This document shows, piece by piece, positions 51,808 to 51,875 of a DNA stretch of 51,875 nt. Below the pieces are notes generated by a model, which ran no database searches, was not told where the DNA came from, and saw nothing but the letters and a program-made list of their open reading frames with translations. The position numbers were made by a program, and so were the translations under genes. Each line of letters begins with the position of its first letter. Position 1 is the first letter of the stretch. The DNA is from Malikia granosa (GTDB lineage: Bacteria; Pseudomonadota; Gammaproteobacteria; Burkholderiales; Burkholderiaceae_C), in the NCBI RefSeq assembly GCF_002980595.1, contig NZ_PVLQ01000022.1, forward strand, positions 1 to 51,875, read 5' to 3'.

Positions 51808-51875
51808 GGGGCCAGGGGCTGGCCGGGTGACGATTTTGGCTTGCCGTATGAGGAACCCGGCCAGCCCCTGGCCCC
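51808..51875 (+). repeat. Palindromic element copy A (upstream of uvrA ATG, at window end)
   Basis: A perfect 21-bp inverted repeat (51808-51828 with 51855-51875) encloses a 26-nt variant core, GACGATTTTGGCTTGCCGTA then TGAGGA. The right arm ends at the last base of the window and may continue. Read in the uvrA frame it is open and gives SSYGKPKSSPG, parallel to [11 protein letters not shown] of copy B. Confidence 0.88.

Noticed and set aside
49692-51875. The repeated core resembled CRISPR repeats
   Set aside because: Copies are irregularly spaced, lie in both orientations, are flanked by inverted arms instead of spacers of uniform size, and no cas genes are present.

Overview
The window is about 70% G+C, densely coded on both strands, and fits a betaproteobacterium of the order Burkholderiales. 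The evidence is gene order as much as protein similarity: DUF971-ubiE-Tim44-ubiJ-ubiB-fmdB-DUF502-aspS, rplU-rpmA-obgE-proB, proS divergent from rppH, and the parts of a hemA-prfA-prmC-grxD string are all typical of that order. I cannot name the genus. No rRNA, tRNA, CRISPR array, prophage or insertion sequence is visible.

Layout. 1-4.1 kb: a DUF2703-like cysteine-rich protein converges on an arsC-like reductase followed by a P2-type cation ATPase. 4.1-7.9 kb: two divergent secreted phosphatases, a PhoD-type alkaline phosphatase and a UshA-type 5'-nucleotidase. 8.0-13.3 kb: queC, then a large membrane hybrid histidine kinase divergent from an orphan amino-acid-type binding lipoprotein, with only 18 bp between the two start codons. 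13.3-21.3 kb: yqjD/yqjE/yqjK-like envelope genes, aspS and the ubiquinone cluster. 21.4-26.2 kb: a HIT protein, a 1303-residue FAD/Fe-S oxidoreductase and a small membrane protein. 26.3-40.3 kb: hemA, a complete ugpBAECQ glycerol-3-phosphate operon, prfA-prmC, a second (soluble) hybrid kinase, rnk, an unusual hexapeptide-repeat protein, grxD and phhB. 40.4-46.6 kb: a lytic transglycosylase, proS, rppH, proB, obgE, rpmA and rplU. 46.7-51.9 kb: an MFS transporter, a DGC-domain protein and a UvrA-family ATPase whose reading frame is still open at the window edge.

How the genes work together. Phosphorus scavenging is over-represented: PhoD, the UshA-type nucleotidase, UgpBAEC and UgpQ together release and import phosphate and glycerol phosphate. 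Housekeeping translation genes (aspS, proS, prfA, prmC, rpmA, rplU, obgE) and the ubiquinone genes form the conserved backbone. The ugp operon and the kinase-rnk-hexapeptide block sit inside what is normally a compact hemA-prfA-prmC-grxD string.

The most unusual signal is in and upstream of uvrA. A 26-nt core occurs six times, once in a degenerate form. At least three copies are flanked by long inverted arms whose sequence differs from copy to copy while remaining self-complementary. The core also holds a small inner hairpin with a compensatory base change. The copies lie inside the open reading frame in both orientations without breaking it and create the protein's extra linkers, which resembles the palindromic elements inside Rickettsia genes. 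A second theme is that several genes have a -10-like hexamer 5-10 nt before the ATG, no Shine-Dalgarno sequence and an inverted repeat at the start codon. This suggests leaderless transcripts, most clearly for prfA.
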